From Akkermansia massiliensis (GTDB lineage Bacteria > Verrucomicrobiota > Verrucomicrobiia > Verrucomicrobiales > Akkermansiaceae): 64,000 nt of DNA. The position numbers and the translations under genes were made by a program. Shown here one piece after another: positions 1-9,568 of the stretch. Position 1 is the first letter of the stretch; every line of letters begins with the position of its first letter. The DNA lies in the NCBI RefSeq assembly GCF_023516715.1, contig NZ_JAMGSI010000002.1, positions 868,001 through 932,000 on the forward strand, given 5' to 3'. The notes under the pieces were generated by a model that did no database searches, was not told where the DNA came from, and was given only the letters and a program-made list of their open reading frames with translations.

Positions 1-1
1 C

Positions 2-736
2 TGGAGGTGCAGGATTTTTGCCGGAGTGGTGACGGAGCATCCGGATGCCGTGGCTGTCGTCAGCCAGATGACCCGCGTGTATGAGGAAGCCGGCGTTATG
101 TTCGAATTCCCGGCGTTTCCTGCTGTTCCGGAAGAGGCCCCGGTGATCAGGCTTCAAGAGGGGACTTTCTCCTCCACTGCCCATTACGGAGGCAGTATGA
201 TGATCAGGAAAAGCGCCTGCCAATGGGGGCGCTCCCTGCCGATGACGGACAATTTTGAAGATGACCTGATGGGATTTCATGTGTGGCTGCAAGGCAGCAT
301 CTATGAATTGCCGGATGTCTCCCTGTACTATTACAGGTTTGCCGTCAAAAATATTTGTGCCGTCAACAGTGCAGCGCGGTTTGCCAGCATGAAAACGGCT
401 GCGGCCTTTGAAAAAAGGGATCGGCTGATGCGGCGCCAGTTGAAGAAAAGCAAGGAAGCCGGCCTGGAACTGTGTAAGGACTTGTTGAAGGGCCGCACTC
501 CGGTTTTCCGTTCGCGGGAAGAATTGCTTGACGAAATGGAGGAGAGAAGAAAGGCGATACGCTGCATTGATCAACAGCAGAACTGGTGGAACTATTCCTT
601 CCGCCGCAGGTGGGCGCTAAGGAAGCCGGGATGGATGGGCATCGTCCATTGCTTGCCGCAAAAGCTGTATCTGCTCTACATGGTCTTCTTTTTCAAGCTC
701 AGGAAAGTGAAAAGAGCCGTTTGCGGAGCGCGGTAG
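2..736 (+). CDS. Glycosyltransferase family 2-like protein, C-terminal part (cut by window start)
   Basis: The reading frame is open from base 2 to the stop at 734-736, so the true start lies before the window; the GTG at 26 is only the first in-frame start codon seen. The visible part has DNFEDDLMGFHVWLQG followed by a Tyr-rich stretch, which fits the acceptor-binding half of a GT-A glycosyltransferase that makes surface glycans in the cytoplasm. The last 60 residues are basic and aromatic (WNYSFRRRWALRK, LYLLYMVFFFKLRK), compatible with a membrane-associated tail. The next GT2 gene lies 690 bp downstream on the same strand. The family call rests on this pattern only, because the nucleotide-binding N-terminal domain is not in view. 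Confidence 0.5.
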   Translation, partial: WRCRIFAGVVTEHPDAVAVVSQMTRVYEEAGVMFEFPAFPAVPEEAPVIRLQEGTFSSTAHYGGSMMIRKSACQWGRSLPMTDNFEDDLMGFHVWLQGSIYELPDVSLYYYRFAVKNICAVNSAARFASMKTAAAFEKRDRLMRRQLKKSKEAGLELCKDLLKGRTPVFRSREELLDEMEERRKAIRCIDQQQNWWNYSFRRRWALRKPGWMGIVHCLPQKLYLLYMVFFFKLRKVKRAVCGAR

Positions 737-1427
737 GGGGTGCCTGAAGACCCCGGATGGAAAGGGCCCGCCAGGGCAGGGAAAAGCTCTTGGATAAAAC
801 CTCCGTGAAGTGTTCATGGAACCATGTTCTGCATGGCTGCTTCCTCTGCTGCATGGGGAATAGCGTGTGCAGGTTTGAGTGCGTGGAATGGGAAAAAGGG
901 AATGAATGCGTATTCATGCGCGAAAAAGAAGAAGGGGAAATCTTGATACCGGTCATTTGGCAGATAGGGACGCAGGGGGATGAACTGCATGCAGGGAAGG
1001 GCGATGCATAATCTTTGTCGATAGGTGAAAGCCTCCGGGAAGCGTCTTTTCAAACCGAAGGGATTGATCGGAGGGATGTAGGGAAAAAATGAAGGAAGTG
1101 CCGTATTTCATGGAATCATCCTTCTTTGGTTATCCGGAAAAACAGGAATCAGGATAGGAAAGCAAAAAGCATTTTATGTTTTGTTACTAAAAATGAGAAC
1201 TGATGGCTTAACCGCGAATTTCTAATCCGGATTCAATAAAAAATACTTAATATAAATGGTGACAGTTGAGGGGAGGCAATCCTGGAAAGAAATGTCCTTC
1301 CTGTCGTGCAGCAGCATGAAGCCGTATAAAAAACTCATAATGTGCATGTTGGTAAACCTTCATGTATCCGGACAAAGAACCCGGATTAGAAATCCTGTAT
1401 TTCTCCACCGAGTTTTAAATCTGGAAA
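737..1427. other. Intergenic stretch, no confident gene
   Basis: Short open frames occur on both strands but show no protein-like composition. AT content rises from about 1140 to 1260, which suits a promoter region for the glycosyltransferase at 1428. A 13-bp inverted repeat (ATTTCTAATCCGG at 1218-1230, complement at 1381-1393) sits in the second half. Confidence 0.4.
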
Positions 1428-2492
1428 ATGGAAGAAAAGAACAGGCATATCCGGGATAGCCGCTATGGTTGGATAGAATTCAGCGTGATTTTAATCGCCT
1501 ATAATCTGGAGCATTATTTGAGAAAAACCGTTCAATCCGTATTGGATCAGGAATTTAAGAATTTTGAATTGATCATCGTTGATGACGGCTCGACGGATGG
1601 CACCCTTCAAGTGGTGGAATTTTTTCAGGATTCCAGAATTAACGTCATTTCCCAGGAAAATGGAGGCGCTTCGCATGCCAGAAACACGGGAATGAAAGCG
1701 GCCAAAGGAAAATACGTGGCATTCCTTGATGGAGATGGCTACTGGTATCCTGATCATTTGAAGATGGCATATGATTTTTTCCGGAAGCATCCCGGCGTGT
1801 ACGTTTATGCCGCCAGATATACATGGAACAAGGAGGATTGCATTCCCCGCAGGAAGGGAAAACCGTGCTCCTTCGTAGTCAGGAAACTGGGGTTAAGAGG
1901 GCTTTTATCCATCCATACGAGCAGCGTTGTTCTGAATTCCTCCCTGGCATCTTCTCTTCCCTTGTGGGAAGCAGGCATGAAATACGGAGAGGATGTCCTG
2001 TACTGGATGCGGTTGATGAGAAGAACGGCGATGATTGGCTTGGGAAAAAAAGTGGGCTCCATCTATGTACAGCGTGCCGGCTCTGCCATGCAGGAGCAGG
2101 CTTGCCGTGATATTTCCGTGGAAGACCTGCTGACGCGCCGGCTGGAGGAATGGAAACTGATGCCGCACAGGGAATGGCAGTTTGCCGTGCACTTTTTAAT
2201 TTTGCGGGAATTACATGTGCCCAGACTGCTGAAGATGGAGAAAGAAGCCCGTATCCGGTTCCTCAAAGAGATTGGTTCCATGCTGCATGGATGGCTGGAG
2301 GGACCCTGTTTTAATGCTTATGTGCAGGCCTGCTCGCGGGAGGAGCCGGCTGAGATGGAAAAGGCGTTTGACAAGCTCCAGGCCCGGGTAAACTGCTGGT
2401 GCGTCTGGGCGGACAGGGCGGAAAGATGGTGCATGCGCCCCTGGTCCCTCCTGGTAAATGGGTTGTATAAGGGATTTCTATGGGGCAAGTAA
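1428..2492 (+). CDS. Glycosyltransferase family 2
   Basis: Predicted 354-residue cytoplasmic GT-A glycosyltransferase that moves a sugar from a nucleotide-sugar donor to a glycan acceptor. The N-terminal half has the family hallmarks in order: FSVILIAYNLEHYLRKTVQS, then IIVDDGSTDGT (donor binding), ENGGASHARNTG, and FLDGDGYW where most relatives have a D-x-D/DADD motif. The C-terminal 200 residues are divergent and probably choose the acceptor. The ATG at 1428 is kept because the domain begins about 17 residues later. It may share a surface-polysaccharide role with the partial glycosyltransferase upstream, but no pathway can be assigned. Confidence 0.8.
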   Translation: MEEKNRHIRDSRYGWIEFSVILIAYNLEHYLRKTVQSVLDQEFKNFELIIVDDGSTDGTLQVVEFFQDSRINVISQENGGASHARNTGMKAAKGKYVAFLDGDGYWYPDHLKMAYDFFRKHPGVYVYAARYTWNKEDCIPRRKGKPCSFVVRKLGLRGLLSIHTSSVVLNSSLASSLPLWEAGMKYGEDVLYWMRLMRRTAMIGLGKKVGSIYVQRAGSAMQEQACRDISVEDLLTRRLEEWKLMPHREWQFAVHFLILRELHVPRLLKMEKEARIRFLKEIGSMLHGWLEGPCFNAYVQACSREEPAEMEKAFDKLQARVNCWCVWADRAERWCMRPWSLLVNGLYKGFLWGK

Positions 2493-2600
2493 ATTCCCTT
2501 TCCGCAAGGGGCCCGGAAAACCCGGAAAAAGGGATGGAGGAAAAAAGGCAAGCCGCTCTTCCCTGCGTCAACCGGATTTACCGGTAACGGCTTCTCCGTA

Positions 2601-2642
2601 GTAAAAAGAAAAAGCGCCTTCCCACGGATAGTGGAAAGGCGC
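2601..2642 (-). terminator. Rho-independent terminator of the CysJ-like gene
   Basis: Arms 2614-2625 and 2631-2642 pair (GCGCCTTCCCAC with GTGGAAAGGCGC, one mismatch). Read on the minus strand the hairpin is followed by a T-rich tract (2601-2613). It lies 29 bp after the stop of the minus-strand reductase and 120 bp after the converging glycosyltransferase. Confidence 0.8.
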
Positions 2643-2670
2643 GGTAAAAGGAAAGAAAGCGTATACCGGA

Positions 2671-3801
2671 TTAATACACGTCCCGCTGGTAGCGGCGGTG
2701 CTGTTTCATGTCCGCTACGTACTCCGCAGCTTCTTCCGGAGTCTTGTGGCCCCAGGTCTGGATAACTTCATGAAGGGCGGCGTCAACGTCCTTGGCCATG
2801 CGGGAGGCGTCTCCGCAGACGTAGAAGCATGCGCCGTTTTCCAGCCATTTCCAGAGCTCTTCGCCTTCCTGGACCATGAGATGCTGAACGTATACCTTCT
2901 TCTCCTGGTCGCGGGACCAGGCTACGGACAATTTCAATCTGCCGTCCGCCGTCAATTTGGCCAGCTCGTCTTCATAGCAGAAATCGGTAGCTTTGTATGG
3001 GTTGCCGAAGAACAGCCAATTGCCGCCCTTGTCCCCGGAGGCGATGCGTTCCTCCCAGAATGCCCGGAAGGGAGCGATGCCGGTGCCGGGGCCAACCATG
3101 ATGATGGGGGTATCCCCGTCTTCCGGCAGGCGGAAATTCTTGTTGGTATGCACAAACACCCTGGCCGTATGTCCCGGCTGGAGGCGGTCCGCCATGTAAG
3201 TGGAGCACACGCCGCCGCGCTTGCGGTCCCGGGCCGTGTAGCGCACCGCGCCCACGCACAGATGCACTTCTTCAGGGTGGGCGTTCGGGCTGGAGGCGAT
3301 GGAATAAAGGCGCGGCATGATCTTTTTCAGGATGCTTGCAAAAGCCTCCGCAGATTCAAAGGAGGCCGGATACTCCGTTGCCAGGTCCAGCACGTCGCGT
3401 CCCCACAGGAAATCGCTGAGCGCGTCCTTGTCCCCGGCCAGCAGGGTTTCCAGCTCCTGACTGCCGGAAGCGGTTGCCCATTTGGTCAGCAGAGCCTTGT
3501 TGACATTGGTGATGTCATAGCAGTTGATCAGGGCGTCCCGCAGGCTGGCGGCTCCCCCCTCCGGCGTGGGAACCTGGGAATCCGGGCTGAGGCCGAGCTT
3601 TTCAATCAGGGCCTCCACCAGGGAAGAATCATTGGAGGGAATGACGGCCAGGGCGTCTCCGGCAACGTACACCATTCCGGCGCCGTCCAGGCTGTATTCA
3701 ATATGGATCGTTTCTTTCGGGCTGCCTTCCCCGGTGAGGTGCTTGACGGAAAGGACGGGTGCGGGGAACGGATTCTTTTTGCCGTACGGTTCGGTTGTCA
3801 T
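2671..3801 (-). CDS. CysJ-like FAD/NADPH reductase without flavodoxin domain
   Basis: About 376 residues, similar to the FAD- and NADPH-binding portion of the sulfite reductase flavoprotein alpha subunit. It would pass electrons from NADPH through FAD to a partner. Seen: an FAD-binding domain with RLYSIASSP, a connecting helical insert, the GGVCSTYMADRL segment, an NADPH-binding GPGTGIAPFRAFWEER motif, and a C-terminal aromatic tail (RYQRDVY). The start MTTEPYG at 3801 is preferred to the ATG at 3864, which would run into fabH. CysJ proper is near 600 residues because it also has an N-terminal FMN/flavodoxin domain, absent here. The gene follows fabH with a 35-bp gap. Electron acceptor unknown. 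Confidence 0.8.
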   Translation of the reverse strand: MTTEPYGKKNPFPAPVLSVKHLTGEGSPKETIHIEYSLDGAGMVYVAGDALAVIPSNDSSLVEALIEKLGLSPDSQVPTPEGGAASLRDALINCYDITNVNKALLTKWATASGSQELETLLAGDKDALSDFLWGRDVLDLATEYPASFESAEAFASILKKIMPRLYSIASSPNAHPEEVHLCVGAVRYTARDRKRGGVCSTYMADRLQPGHTARVFVHTNKNFRLPEDGDTPIIMVGPGTGIAPFRAFWEERIASGDKGGNWLFFGNPYKATDFCYEDELAKLTADGRLKLSVAWSRDQEKKVYVQHLMVQEGEELWKWLENGACFYVCGDASRMAKDVDAALHEVIQTWGHKTPEEAAEYVADMKQHRRYQRDVY

Positions 3802-3836
3802 GTGTAATGTAAGTTTCTGGAATGGAATAACGGAAA

Positions 3837-4856
3837 TTACCAGCGGATGGCTGCGGCGCCCCATGTGAGGCCTGCGCCGAAGGTGACCAGGACGACATTG
3901 TCCCCCTTGCCGAACCTGCCGGTGCGGCGCGCTTCGTCAAAGGCGATGGCCACGGCGGCGGCGGAAGTATTGCCGTATTTCTCAATATTGATGAACACCT
4001 TGTCCTCCGGGATGGAAAGACGCTGGGCCACGGCATTGATGATGCGGAGGTTGGCCTGGTGGGGAATGATCAGCTTGATGTCATCCGACGTCAGGCCGGC
4101 GCGTTCAATCACGCTGGCGGCGGAATCCTTCATGCGGGGAACTGCCTGGCGGAAGGTCTCCTTGCCGCGCATGGCGAGGGTAGCCAGGCGTTCGTGGGCG
4201 TTCTCCACCGTGGTGGGGCAGCGGGAGCCGCCGCCCGGAATCTGGAGCAGGTCATGCAGGGCGCCGTCCGTGCCGATGTCCGTAGCGAGGATGGAGCCTT
4301 CCCCTTCTTCCCCTGTGGAAGCCTGGAGCACGGCGGCTCCGGCGCCGTCCCCGAACAGGACGCAGGTGGTGCGGTCCTCCCAGTTGACGACGGTGGAAAG
4401 TTTTTCCGCGGCGATGATGAGGGCCGTCTTCATCTGGCCCGTGCCGAGGAACTGGACGGCCGTTTTCATGGCGAACAGGAAGCCGGAGCAGGCGGCGGAA
4501 ATGTCAAAGGCGGCGGCATTCTTGGCGCCCAGGGCGTCCTGGATATAGCAGGAGGTGGAAGGAGTGAACGTATCCGGCGTAATGGTGGAGACGATGATCA
4601 GGTCGATATCCTCCGGCTGCAATCCGCAGGATTCCAGCGCCCGCTGGGCGGCCTTCGTCCCCATGTGGGAGGTGTACTCGTCAGGGGCGGCGATGCGGCG
4701 TTCCACGATGCCCGTGCGTTCGATGATCCATTCGTGGGAAGTGTCCACCATCTTCTCCAGGTCCGCATTGGTCAGACGGCGTTCCGGAACATAGGAGCCC
4801 GTACCGATGATCTTGACGGGCAGTCTTTTAAAGGCGATATCAGAATTTGCGGCCAT
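3837..4856 (-). CDS. fabH: 3-oxoacyl-[acyl-carrier-protein] synthase III
   Basis: Cytoplasmic condensing enzyme that starts fatty acid synthesis by joining an acyl-CoA primer to malonyl-ACP. At 339 residues it has the usual length. The catalytic triad is complete: Cys123 in ISAACSGF, His266 in IPHQAN, and Asn296 in YGNTSAAA. The conserved ERTGI segment is also present near residue 47. It is the upstream gene of a probable two-gene unit with the CysJ-like reductase. The usual plsX/rpmF neighbours are not in this window. Confidence 0.95.
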   Translation of the reverse strand: MAANSDIAFKRLPVKIIGTGSYVPERRLTNADLEKMVDTSHEWIIERTGIVERRIAAPDEYTSHMGTKAAQRALESCGLQPEDIDLIIVSTITPDTFTPSTSCYIQDALGAKNAAAFDISAACSGFLFAMKTAVQFLGTGQMKTALIIAAEKLSTVVNWEDRTTCVLFGDGAGAAVLQASTGEEGEGSILATDIGTDGALHDLLQIPGGGSRCPTTVENAHERLATLAMRGKETFRQAVPRMKDSAASVIERAGLTSDDIKLIIPHQANLRIINAVAQRLSIPEDKVFINIEKYGNTSAAAVAIAFDEARRTGRFGKGDNVVLVTFGAGLTWGAAAIRW

Positions 4857-4977
4857 AGCTTTGGGCGTATGATGAACAGAAAACGTCCTGACGTTTTATG
4901 TGGGGACAGTCTAAAAGAAAGGAGGCCTGATGACCAGCACAAAACACGGGACTCCTGCCATGCCGTAAACGGATGGC

Positions 4978-5997
4978 TTACAACAGCCATCCCTGTCCGT
5001 TGGCGGGCGGCGTGGCCCCCATCTTGAGATAGGCGGAAGGCATCGCCACGCGTCCCCTGGGAGTACGGTTGATGTACCCCTGCATGATCAGGAAAGGCTC
5101 GTGCACGTCCTCCAGCGTGGAAGCGTCTTCCCCCACGGCCACGGCCAGGGAGGACAGGCCCACCGGACCGCCGTTAAACTTGTAAATCATGGCTTCCAGC
5201 AGGCGCTTGTCCATCTCGTCCAGGCCGTCGTCGTCAATCTCGATCATGGTCAGGGCATCGTGCGCCAGTTGCTCCGTAATCACGCCGTCGCCGCGTACCT
5301 GGGCGTAATCCCGCACCCAGCGCAGCAGGGAATTGGCCACGCGCGGCGTGCCTCGGGAGCGCAGGGCGATCTGAAGCGCGCCTGCCGGTTCCACGGGGAC
5401 GTTCAGCAGCCCGGCGGATCGCTCGATGATCGCGCACAGATCCTCCTGCGTGTAATAATCCAGCCGGTTCACGAGGCCGAAGCGGGAACGCAGCGGGCTG
5501 GTCAGCATCCCGGCGCGGGTGGTGGCCCCCACCAGGGTGAACTTGGGAAGATTCAGTTGGATGGAGCGGGCGTTCGGGCCCTGGTCGATAATAATATCCA
5601 GCCGGAAATCCTCCATGGCCGGGTACAGGTACTCCTCAATGGCCGGATGCAGGCGGTGGATCTCGTCAATAAACAGGATGTCCCCTTTTTCCAGATTGGT
5701 CAGCACGCCTGCCAGGTCCCCCGCCTTCTCGATCTGGGGGCCGGACGTCGTATGGATGCGGCAGCCGACGGCATTCGCGATAATATTGGCAAGCGTCGTC
5801 TTCCCCAGGCCAGGGGGGCCGCTCAGCAGAATGTGGTCCAGCACGTCGTCGCGCTGTTTGGCGGCTTCCACCATCAGCATCAGGCGGTCCTTGATCTTCT
5901 CCTGCCCGCGGAACTCACTGAAGGCAGGCGGTCGGAGGGACAAATCAAAGGCGGAGGGGGGTGTCTCCGTAGTGCGTGTGTAAAAGGACTCTCCCAT
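4978..5997 (-). CDS. ruvB: Holliday junction branch-migration ATPase RuvB
   Basis: Motor subunit of RuvABC, which drives Holliday junction migration in recombination and repair. The protein (339 residues from the ATG at 5997) shows the RuvB N-terminus [12 protein letters not shown], Walker [12 protein letters not shown], Walker [11 protein letters not shown], sensor GATTRAGML and the C-terminal winged-helix segment [16 protein letters not shown]. An upstream TTG at 6036 would add 13 residues, but the ATG gives the normal family length. It starts 140 bp from the divergent hexosaminidase gene, so the short region between must hold both promoters. Confidence 0.95.
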   Translation of the reverse strand: MGESFYTRTTETPPSAFDLSLRPPAFSEFRGQEKIKDRLMLMVEAAKQRDDVLDHILLSGPPGLGKTTLANIIANAVGCRIHTTSGPQIEKAGDLAGVLTNLEKGDILFIDEIHRLHPAIEEYLYPAMEDFRLDIIIDQGPNARSIQLNLPKFTLVGATTRAGMLTSPLRSRFGLVNRLDYYTQEDLCAIIERSAGLLNVPVEPAGALQIALRSRGTPRVANSLLRWVRDYAQVRGDGVITEQLAHDALTMIEIDDDGLDEMDKRLLEAMIYKFNGGPVGLSSLAVAVGEDASTLEDVHEPFLIMQGYINRTPRGRVAMPSAYLKMGATPPANGQGWLL

Positions 5998-6136
5998 GCG
6001 CAGGACTAGCAAACCTGTCTTTGAGGCATCCGTCAAGATGGAAGTGCAGGCGGGAAGCGCCTTTTCCGGGACATGCCGTAAGCCTCTGGTCTTTTTTGAT
6101 TGCGGATGGAATACGGTTCCGTCAGAATCGTGCGCA

Positions 6137-7618
6137 ATGAAATGGCGTATCCTACCTCTTCTGCTGGCGCTGGGCGGCAGCGTTTTTGCCGCTGGCGACG
6201 TGGAATCCCGTCTCTATCACATCGTCCCGGAACCCGTCGAAGTCAGTACTTCCTCCGGAGTCTGTAAATCTCCCAAAATCCTCAAGCAGGCCGCCAATAA
6301 GGCCCTGGGGCCGGAGGGATACAAAATCACCATCAAGCCGCAGGGCGTGGAAATCCAGGCTGGCGACCGCGCGGGCCTCTTTTACGCCAAAAACACGCTG
6401 GAACAGCTCCAGGCCCAATACAAGGACGGCGGCATTCCCTGCGGCGTCATTGAAGACAAGCCCCGGTTTGGCTGGCGCAGCATGATGATGGACACCGCAC
6501 GCCACTTCGTGCCGGTGGAGGACGTCAAAAAATTCATTGATGTGATGTCCTTCTACAAATTCAACAAACTCCATTTCCACCTCACGGATGATCAGGGCTG
6601 GCGCCTTCCCGTGCCCGGATACCCCAAGCTGGAAAGCGTGGCCTCCAGGCGTAAGGAAACCTTTGGCAACAAAACCCCCCATGGTGGCATGTACACCAAG
6701 GAACAGCTCAAGGACCTGGTGAAATACGCCGCCGCACGGAACATTGAAATCATCCCGGAAATAGACGTGCCCGGCCACAACCAGGCCCTTTGCACCGCCT
6801 ATCCGGAATTCCTCTGCTTCCCGAACCCCAAGCTGGAAGTGCGCACGAATGCGGGCATCTCCTACACGCTGGTATGTCCCGGCAACCCGGACGTGTGGAA
6901 ATTCTATAACGCCGTCTTTAATGAACTCAAGGACATCTTCCCGTCCCAATACGTGCATCTGGGCGGAGACGAAGCGCCGGAAGACAACTGGATGAAATGC
7001 CCCAAATGCGCTGACTTCCGTGAGAAAGCCGGTATCCGTGAGGAAAACAAAAAGGCCGCCGCGCAAAAGGAAATGGTGGAATTCTTCACCCGGTGCGCCA
7101 AAATGCTGAAAAGCCGCGGAAAAACAGCCGTCTTCTGGTATGAGCCCATGGGCAAATATCCGGATGGAGTAATCGTCACCACGTGGAGAGGCGGCCACAC
7201 GCCTAAAACGGTAGCCAACACCACGGGCGACAAGGTGGACGTTATCTGCGCCCCCAACGGCAAATGCTACTTTGACTATCCCCAGCTTCCCGGCGACTGG
7301 CCCTCCGGCCAGCCGGACACGGGCTGGATGCCCGTCAACACGCTGGAAAACGTGTACTCCCTGGAACCCGGGCAAGGCCTCTCCGCCAAGGAAATGGAAC
7401 GTGTGCGCGGCGTAGACTGCTGCCTGTGGGCGGAACGTCTGCCGAACATTGAGCGCGTCTTCTACCAGGCTTACCCGCGTGCTCTGGCCCTCGTGGAAAC
7501 CGCATGGTCCTCCAAGGAGGTGAAAAACCTGAACCGCTTCAAGGACAAACTCGAATTCCACAAAAAATTCATGCAGGAAAAATGGGGCATTAGCCTCGAA
7601 CGCCCGGAAAAGAAATAA
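6137..7618 (+). CDS. Secreted beta-N-acetylhexosaminidase, GH20
   Basis: Exo-glycosidase that removes terminal beta-linked GlcNAc/GalNAc, for example from mucin O-glycans. The start at 6137 gives a clean signal peptide ([20 protein letters not shown]); the longer open frame from 5996 would bury it. An N-terminal GH20b-like domain covers roughly residues 20-130. The TIM barrel follows with [21 protein letters not shown] and the catalytic Asp-Glu pair D278-E279 in [10 protein letters not shown], which acts by substrate assistance from the N-acetyl group. Length of 494 residues is typical. It is a monocistronic gene with its own terminator at 7737. Confidence 0.93.
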   Translation: MKWRILPLLLALGGSVFAAGDVESRLYHIVPEPVEVSTSSGVCKSPKILKQAANKALGPEGYKITIKPQGVEIQAGDRAGLFYAKNTLEQLQAQYKDGGIPCGVIEDKPRFGWRSMMMDTARHFVPVEDVKKFIDVMSFYKFNKLHFHLTDDQGWRLPVPGYPKLESVASRRKETFGNKTPHGGMYTKEQLKDLVKYAAARNIEIIPEIDVPGHNQALCTAYPEFLCFPNPKLEVRTNAGISYTLVCPGNPDVWKFYNAVFNELKDIFPSQYVHLGGDEAPEDNWMKCPKCADFREKAGIREENKKAAAQKEMVEFFTRCAKMLKSRGKTAVFWYEPMGKYPDGVIVTTWRGGHTPKTVANTTGDKVDVICAPNGKCYFDYPQLPGDWPSGQPDTGWMPVNTLENVYSLEPGQGLSAKEMERVRGVDCCLWAERLPNIERVFYQAYPRALALVETAWSSKEVKNLNRFKDKLEFHKKFMQEKWGISLERPEKK

Positions 7619-7736
7619 TGACTAGACAGCGAGAGTCCCTTCCTGAAAGACGCAAACGTTGAAAAAATAGGAAAAACGTTCTTTGCCCTTCTAAAGAAGG
7701 AGGCATCAGGCATGAAGGACTCAACATTGTTCAATG

Positions 7737-7768
7737 ACAGGCTTCTGTGATCACAGAAGCCTGTTTTT
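7737..7768 (+). terminator. Rho-independent terminator after the hexosaminidase
   Basis: A perfect 28-base palindromic stem (7737-7764, arms ACAGGCTTCTGTGA and its complement) runs straight into TTTTT. It lies about 120 bp after the hexosaminidase stop. Confidence 0.88.
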
Positions 7769-7912
7769 ATATGGTATGCATGGGGGGCTCTTACCATCCC
7801 ATTTCCGGGATTCTCTAAATACCCATGCGCTTTCCATCCTTGTCAGAGAACATCCGGAAATGAGAGAAGAGCTTGAGAAAAACAGGAAAATGCCTCCTGG
7901 GTGAAAAAAAGA

Positions 7913-7941
7913 TTGCCAACCCTCTCTTCTACCGTTACATT
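7913..7941 (+). promoter_or_regulatory. Probable promoter of tRNA-Ser
   Basis: TTGCCA (7913-7918), a 17-bp spacer and TACATT (7936-7941) form a reasonable sigma-70-type promoter 34 bp before the mature tRNA 5' end. Judged by eye only. Confidence 0.4.
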
Positions 7942-7975
7942 ACCTCCGCTTTCCTATCTAAGACAATCTATCAAC

Positions 7976-8065
7976 GGGCAGGTGTCAGAGTGGTCGAATG
8001 AGCACGCCTGGAAAGTGTGTGTACTGGCAACAGTACCGAGGGTTCGAATCCCTCCCTGTCCGCCA
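7976..8065 (+). tRNA. tRNA-Ser (anticodon GGA)
   Basis: Class II tRNA with a long variable arm, decoding UCC/UCU. The acceptor stem pairs GGGCAGG (7976-7982) with CCTGTCC (8055-8061, one G-T pair), followed by discriminator G and an encoded CCA (8063-8065). The anticodon stem-loop is CACGC-CTGGAAA-GTGTG with anticodon GGA at 8010-8012. The variable arm TACTGGCAACAGTA and the T-arm GAGGG-TTCGAAT-CCCTC are intact. The gene's 3' end is the attachment site of the adjacent mobile element, which regenerates a functional tRNA on insertion. Confidence 0.95.
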
Positions 8066-8067
8066 TT
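8047..8067 (+). repeat. attL: element core site inside tRNA-Ser 3' end
   Basis: A 21-bp sequence covering the tRNA T-arm and acceptor 3' strand, repeated in direct orientation at 31048-31068 with one difference (C at 8060, T at 31061). It marks the left end of the integrated element next to the integrase gene. Confidence 0.88.
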
Positions 8068-8081
8068 TTATTCTTTTCATA

Positions 8082-8115
8082 ACCTTGCAAAGTCCTTGAT
8101 TTTGCAAGGTTTTTT
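8082..8115 (+). terminator. Terminator directly after tRNA-Ser, supplied by the element
   Basis: ACCTTGCAAA (8082-8091) pairs with TTTGCAAGGT (8101-8110), followed by a run of T. It is inside the left end of the element, so it replaces the original downstream terminator that now lies beyond attR at 31077. Confidence 0.8.
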
Positions 8116-8158
8116 CATATCGTGATTGTACCGCATTCGACCCGATTGCATGAAAAAA

Positions 8159-8206
8159 GGGTACATATTAGGGTACACTTTTACAATATGTACCCTAATG
8201 TACCCC
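8159..8206. repeat. Left cluster of integrase arm-type sites
   Basis: Four copies of GGGTACA: two forward (8159-8165, 8171-8177) and two inverted (TGTACCC at 8189-8195 and 8199-8205). They lie between attL and the integrase start. The same 12-bp spaced forward pair recurs at the right end (30995-31013). Such paired sites at both ends are expected for arm-binding by a tyrosine integrase or excisionase. Because they cover the integrase promoter region they may also autoregulate the gene. Confidence 0.65.
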
Positions 8207-8235
8207 ATCGCAAATTCCAACTGATTTTTAAGGCT

Positions 8236-9438
8236 ATGGCTGGATTGAAAAAACGGAACAATACATGGTTTGCCTCCTATTACGTCAATGGCAAAAGAAT
8301 AATCAAAACGACCAAAATAGAGGTCTCCCCTTCGACGATTCTCCCCGGGAAGACAAAAGCCAAAATGGAGGCCGAGCTCAAGCTGAATGCACAAATTATC
8401 GCCAATGAATTGGAGAAGGCCGCCAAAGGAGAAAAGGCAAACACCGAAATCGTCCATGCGGTAGCCGGATCTTCCAAGGCAAAGGCTCTGCTCAAAGGCA
8501 AAGCCCATATGCAGGGAGTGGATGATTTTTTGAAAGACTGGATGAAGTCCCGTACGGAAAAAGGGGCTGTTGACCGTGATGGAAAAGCTGTCCGACAATT
8601 CTTGTGCTATCTGGATGACCGCAAAACCCTTCCTCTGGATGCCGTTACTCCTCATCATGCAGAAGAATTCATGGCAAAAGAATTGGAGCGTGTATCCAGC
8701 GGAACAGTGAAGAGGTATCTTGAATCCTTGACGTGTGCCTTCAATAGCGCTGTCAGCAAAAGGATCATTACGATCAATCCTTTCAAAGGAGTCATTCCCT
8801 CCAAAAGCTCTCGGAATGACAGGCAGGAACGAGATGCCTTTTCCGTAGAGGAAGTACAAAAAATGATTTCCGACTTTCCGAATGAATGGCCCGATATGAT
8901 ACAGGTCTGCCTGTATACGGGAGGGCAACGTTTGGGTGATATCGCCAAGCTGAAATGGGAGCAAATCGATTTGGAAGGAGGGCGAATCTCCATGACCTCG
9001 GAAAAGACAAAGAGAAGAATGAACAAGCCCGTTATTGAGCAATTGAAAGAAATTCTACAGAGACGGCACGAGAAAAAAATCAATGATTACGTCTTCCCTC
9101 TGTCGGCCATGCGCCACTCACAAGCAGGCAACTCAAGCAAGCTCTCATGGGACTTCACTGAGCTGTTACGCAAACATGGATTGATTGTCCGGCACGATCA
9201 GAAAGCCCAGGGAAACAGAAGAACCCTTGCGGAAAAAAGTTTCCATAGTTTAAGAGCCACTGCCGTTACCATGTTGCGCTCCATGGGGGTGTCTCCGGAT
9301 ATGGCCCGTTATATTGTTGGTCATGATTCGGAGGACATCGAACGAGGCTATTACCGTCCACAGGAAGAAGCGGTAGCTGAATCCATAGCTCAACTGGGAC
9401 AAGCCATATCGCCGCAATCCCCCTCCAAGCCTGCATAA
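8236..9438 (+). CDS. Tyrosine recombinase/integrase
   Basis: Predicted 400-residue phage-type integrase that inserts and excises the element at tRNA-Ser. The arm-binding N-terminal region (GLKKRNNTWFASYYVNGKR) is followed by a core-binding SAM-like domain (about 95-180). The catalytic domain has Arg232 (TGGQRLGDIAKLKW), His337 and Arg340 (HSLRATAV), His363 (IVGHDS) and the tyrosine nucleophile at 372/373 (GYYRP). The start at 8236 is chosen because the open frame upstream covers the GGGTACA site array and does not look like protein. The strand points into the element, away from the tRNA. Confidence 0.93.
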   Translation: MAGLKKRNNTWFASYYVNGKRIIKTTKIEVSPSTILPGKTKAKMEAELKLNAQIIANELEKAAKGEKANTEIVHAVAGSSKAKALLKGKAHMQGVDDFLKDWMKSRTEKGAVDRDGKAVRQFLCYLDDRKTLPLDAVTPHHAEEFMAKELERVSSGTVKRYLESLTCAFNSAVSKRIITINPFKGVIPSKSSRNDRQERDAFSVEEVQKMISDFPNEWPDMIQVCLYTGGQRLGDIAKLKWEQIDLEGGRISMTSEKTKRRMNKPVIEQLKEILQRRHEKKINDYVFPLSAMRHSQAGNSSKLSWDFTELLRKHGLIVRHDQKAQGNRRTLAEKSFHSLRATAVTMLRSMGVSPDMARYIVGHDSEDIERGYYRPQEEAVAESIAQLGQAISPQSPSKPA

Positions 9439-9465
9439 TTATTCCTCATTCAACTGCATAACATA

Positions 9466-9503
9466 ATCCCCCTGAGTATCCGTGAGAACTCAGGGGGATT
9501 TTC
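9466..9503. terminator. Bidirectional terminator between integrase and helicase genes
   Basis: AATCCCCCTGAGT (9466-9478) pairs with ACTCAGGGGGATT (9488-9500), with A-rich left and T-rich right flanks. It sits between the two converging genes. Confidence 0.85.
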
Positions 9504-9568
9504 ATTTATCATGCAGTTTCCGTCAAACTATTCGACATTTTGCATAATATGCTTTCAATCAAATTGTT

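Noticed and set aside
757-1011. 84-codon plus-strand frame after the first glycosyltransferase
   Set aside because: Composition is unlike protein, there is no ribosome site and no recognisable motif.
1218-1393. Inverted copies of ATTTCTAATCCGG flanking about 150 bp
   Set aside because: Arms do not extend beyond 13 bp, no target-site duplication or ORF is seen, so a miniature transposable element is not supported.
6152-7561. A long open frame antisense to the hexosaminidase
   Set aside because: Same composition effect; the plus strand has a signal peptide and GH20 catalytic motifs.
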